Assembly (NCBI RefSeq): GCF_964204645.1
Contig: NC_134028.1
Coordinates: 15,243,263 to 15,303,262 of the forward strand
DNA from: Tubulanus polymorphus
Lineage: Eukaryota; Nemertea; Palaeonemertea; Tubulaniformes; Tubulanidae
Reading direction: 5' to 3'
Length of the DNA stretch: 60,000 nucleotides
Shown here: in pieces, positions 58,060 through 60,000 of the stretch
Position numbering within the stretch: position 1 is the first letter of the stretch
Layout: the number at the start of each line of letters is the position of its first letter
Notes under the pieces: generated by a model
The model's database searches: none
Seen by the model: only the letters and a program-made list of their open reading frames with translations
What the model was told of the DNA's origin: nothing
Position numbers and translations under genes: made by a program

Positions 58060-58144
58060 TTATTAGGAAAAAAAATTACTTGTGGTGATGAGTGGTGTCT
58101 CGTACTCTCGTACTCTGATCTGAAAACGCCATCTTCTAATTACT
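58055..58144 (-). repeat. Polinton terminal inverted repeat, right (90 bp)
   Basis: Exact complement of 40981-41070. It carries the start codon of the polymerase gene and the T8-CCTAATAAATG signal. Flanked outside by CACAAG (58145-58150). Confidence 0.97.
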
Positions 58145-58150
58145 CACAAG

Positions 58151-59310
58151 CACAGGCTAACTACGTTAAAAATCCTTAAGTCGACGATCAGGAACCAACG
58201 ACGAGAAAACGTTCCTAAAACTTCAAACCGTAAATTTCACTTTATTTTCTTCGATATATCGGAGAGACGAGGCTGGACATCCAACCCGCTCAAAAGCTAC
58301 AACTCGAATCTTTGATTTCTTTCAACAAATTTTCAACCAGGATACTATTACATAAGACACCAAGGGTGGCAGAGACCAGAAGGCAGTTATCGAAACAATA
58401 CACACTGACTGACACTTCAAGTACATTTCTAAAACAAACAAACAGTCTGACACTCCAAAACTGACTGACACCCTGCCCCCTTAGTAACATCAATGAAAAT
58501 AAGACGATATTTGTAAAATAAGAAATAGAAATCATAAACAAGACATAAAAATGCTCTGTTAATTTAGACTAAATTTAGTTAAATATCTACGCTGTGATAG
58601 TTTTCCCGTGGGGATACCCACTGCCGGACATGGCACCGGACCGATCGATGCACTGAGTTATGTTCGAATCCCATTATTTGCAGGCTATTTCATCGGAAAT
58701 TATGCGATTCCGTTGACTGGCTGCAACCTACAGCAGCAGCCAGAATCAAGTAGGAAGAAGAGATCACCTGGGCGAAGTTCGGTTATCGAAGTTAGTCGAC
58801 TTTTTGCGAACTTCAGAACGAATATTATCAGTTGAATTTGAGCACCGTTCGACCTGGCCGTAGTTCGTGGTTCCAAACTTGGGGTCCTAGGACCAAACAA
58901 GTACCGATTTAGTAACAATATGATTTTTATTTGATTCAAATAATCAGCAACAAATATGTAATAGCTGTCATTAAGAAAACCAGCGGCATCTAAAAAAACG
59001 AAACCATTTTATAATCTCTAATATCATTTCATTTCGTAAACTTTCCCAGGTAAACTACTGATTTACCACCGATTTTATTTGATTCGTTCAGTATAGTACA
59101 CTGCGATACTGTGCATCACAGATTAAGTTGTTGACTGGCGATATAATGAATTATCACATACTGGTACCCGTTTATGAAAACATCTGTCCGATGCCTTGTC
59201 CGACAGTAGGTATCCCCACAGGAAAACCCGGTTACGATTTATAGTGAAAATGAAGAAATTCCGTGTTTTTGAAAAATTCCGCGACTCCGTTCCTCGATAT
59301 GACAACACTG
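58151..59310. mobile_element. Right part of transposon copy B
   Basis: From 58151 to about 58600 lies sequence absent from copy A. From 58601 it aligns with copy A (GGGGATACCCACT, GTTGACTGGCTGC, ACTTCGGTTATCGAAG-type words) through to the right terminal repeat (about 59180-59310). Open frames here fall in the repeat and are not genes. Confidence 0.85.
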
Positions 59311-59519
59311 CAGATTATGATTCAATATTTTCTGATATATTCTCGGCCCATGCCGATTAATAACAGGGCGATTTTACGGCTGTTGGGTGCAGTTCCTTTT
59401 TCAGTTGCCACGAGATAATTTTCAAACTCACATTCAAAATCTCTCCATTCCCCGATTAAATTGTTACATGCGAGCCTCTGTGGGCTAAACTTCGGCGGGG
59501 ACAACTTTTCCATCACGAC
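59311..59519 (-). pseudogene. Gypsy gag, N-terminal fragment
   Basis: A 64-residue minus-strand frame from 59516 (MEKLSPPKFSPQRLACN, then WRDFECEFENYLVAT and IALLLIGMGREYIRKY). This is the Gypsy/Ty3 gag N-terminal pattern WxxFxxxFxxYLxAT followed by LLxxxG. It stops where transposon copy B entered; the continuation is at 40734-40870. Confidence 0.75.
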
Positions 59520-59520
59520 A

Positions 59521-59541
59521 GGCTTGAAACTTCTGACACCA
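59521..59541 (-). other. Gypsy primer-binding site
   Basis: On the minus strand TGGTGTCAGAAGTTTCAAG directly follows the LTR end (CATAACA). TGGTGTCAGAAG is a common primer-binding start in invertebrate LTR elements; the tRNA is not identified. Confidence 0.6.
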
Positions 59542-60000
59542 TGTTATGTTTGTCCCGATGCATAATGATTTAAACTCAAGCCGACCAAAAGAATAGAACG
59601 GCAACCATTGATATCTTGTATCAATCTACAAAATTTATTTTCGCCAGATGGCGACACCACACAGTACAGAGTATTCATGAGGTGAACAATGACCAGTATG
59701 TATGGTGACTAAGTAAACTGTAATTTATTTCTCTACTCAAAACAGCATATTCATGCGGGGCTTACATAGGCTGGGTTAGATGTACTGAGGGGAGTACGTT
59801 ACTGGCAACTGTCAGACAACATTCCCGACAACTATTAAAAGATATCCTATCATGAATGAAACTATTGAAAGCCACATCCAGTGTAGATCATTTCAACAGT
59901 AACCAGCCTGTTAGGTTCATATACCATTTATTATTAGTCAGTTATTCGTGTTTCACGTGGTTGATATTCATTTGTGTTTTTGAGTCTGTCATACAGTTGT
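59542..60000 (-). repeat. Gypsy long terminal repeat, outer extent unknown
   Basis: On the plus strand it begins TGTTATGTTTGTCCCG at 59542, so the minus-strand LTR ends in the canonical CA. The other edge was not found, and the second LTR is absent because the element is truncated near 39040. No gene in this stretch. Confidence 0.55.

Larger units (their letters stand above)
40981..58144. mobile_element. Polinton/Maverick with both termini, 17,164 bp
   Basis: Begins AGTAATTAGA and ends with its complement; 90-bp terminal inverted repeats and a 6-bp duplication CACAAG. Fifteen genes: a 108-residue protein; a minus-strand block (membrane protein, 201-residue protein, ATPase, integrase, capsid, coiled-coil protein, 442-residue protein, three small membrane proteins, 119-residue protein, minor capsid); a plus-strand VLTF3-like gene; and the minus-strand polymerase. 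No adenain-like maturation protease was recognised. Breaks lie in the polymerase (two frameshifts), capsid (one nonsense), coiled-coil protein (4-bp deletion) and the ATPase tail (frameshift). Confidence 0.97.
40951..58600. mobile_element. Possible ~475-bp insertion within copy B, hosting the Polinton
   Basis: Relative to copy A, extra sequence appears between GCGTTT (to 40950) and TTTTCCCGTGG (from 58601). Its ends TATAGCACCCTGAG and the reverse of CTACGCTGTGATAG are weakly inverted. The Polinton lies 30 bp inside its left end. If real, this is a fourth layer of nesting. Its ends and target duplication are not clear. Confidence 0.45.
40871..59310. mobile_element. 9-bp-TSD DNA transposon, copy B, split by a Polinton
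   Basis: The ends CGGTGTTGTC at 40871 and GACAACACTG at 59310 match copy A (9910-11053). They are flanked by perfect 9-bp duplications CAGATTATG. The right part (58601-59310) aligns with copy A's interior and right terminal repeat; the left part is 40871-40950. Without the Polinton and one 6-bp duplication the element is about 1,270 bp, of which about 475 bp is a further insertion. It sits inside Gypsy gag. Confidence 0.9.

Overview
The window is animal nuclear DNA. It holds one clear host gene, a two-exon forkhead gene of the FoxJ1 type (26846-31527), in intron-bearing, repeat-rich DNA with many TAGGCCTA words. A marine invertebrate is likely; the phylum cannot be fixed from sequence alone. 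Everything else of substance is mobile DNA.

Left end (1-7222): part of a Polinton/Maverick, an integrating virus-like element. It carries a coiled-coil membrane protein, a major capsid protein (both broken), a protein with 11 octapeptide repeats, a packaging ATPase, a chromodomain integrase, two small conserved proteins and an HNH nuclease. From 7223 to 13100 come a 110-127 bp tandem repeat, heat-shock-element-like sites, a second Polinton scrap, two long foldback repeats and a DNA transposon with perfect 9-bp target duplications (9910-11053).

Middle (13100-39000): the FoxJ1 gene, a dead LINE reverse transcriptase, a hAT-like remnant with a BED-like finger, a pogo-like MITE, tRNA-like SINE traces and an interspersed repeat whose roughly 152-bp units carry a CTCF-like core.

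Right end (39040-60000): a stack of nested insertions. A decayed Gypsy retrotransposon (minus strand) has its gag split by a second copy of the 9-bp-TSD transposon (40871-59310). That copy is split by a 17,164-bp Polinton (40981-58144) with 90-bp identical terminal inverted repeats and a 6-bp target duplication. This Polinton is seen end to end and has 15 genes: protein-primed polymerase, integrase, ATPase, major and minor capsid proteins, a zinc-ribbon protein resembling the poxvirus/NCLDV late transcription factor VLTF3, and small membrane proteins. The polymerase carries an intein with a LAGLIDADG endonuclease exactly in its catalytic YxDTD motif. Several genes have single breaks, so the copy is probably inactive.

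The most interesting system is a possible late-transcription module. Most genes of the right Polinton start with the same signal, a T-run, a short spacer and TAWATAAATG overlapping the start codon. This resembles poxvirus late promoters, and the element also encodes the VLTF3-like protein. The two Polintons share nearly identical capsid and coiled-coil genes but diverged integrase and accessory genes in a different order and orientation, which implies recombination between Polinton lineages.
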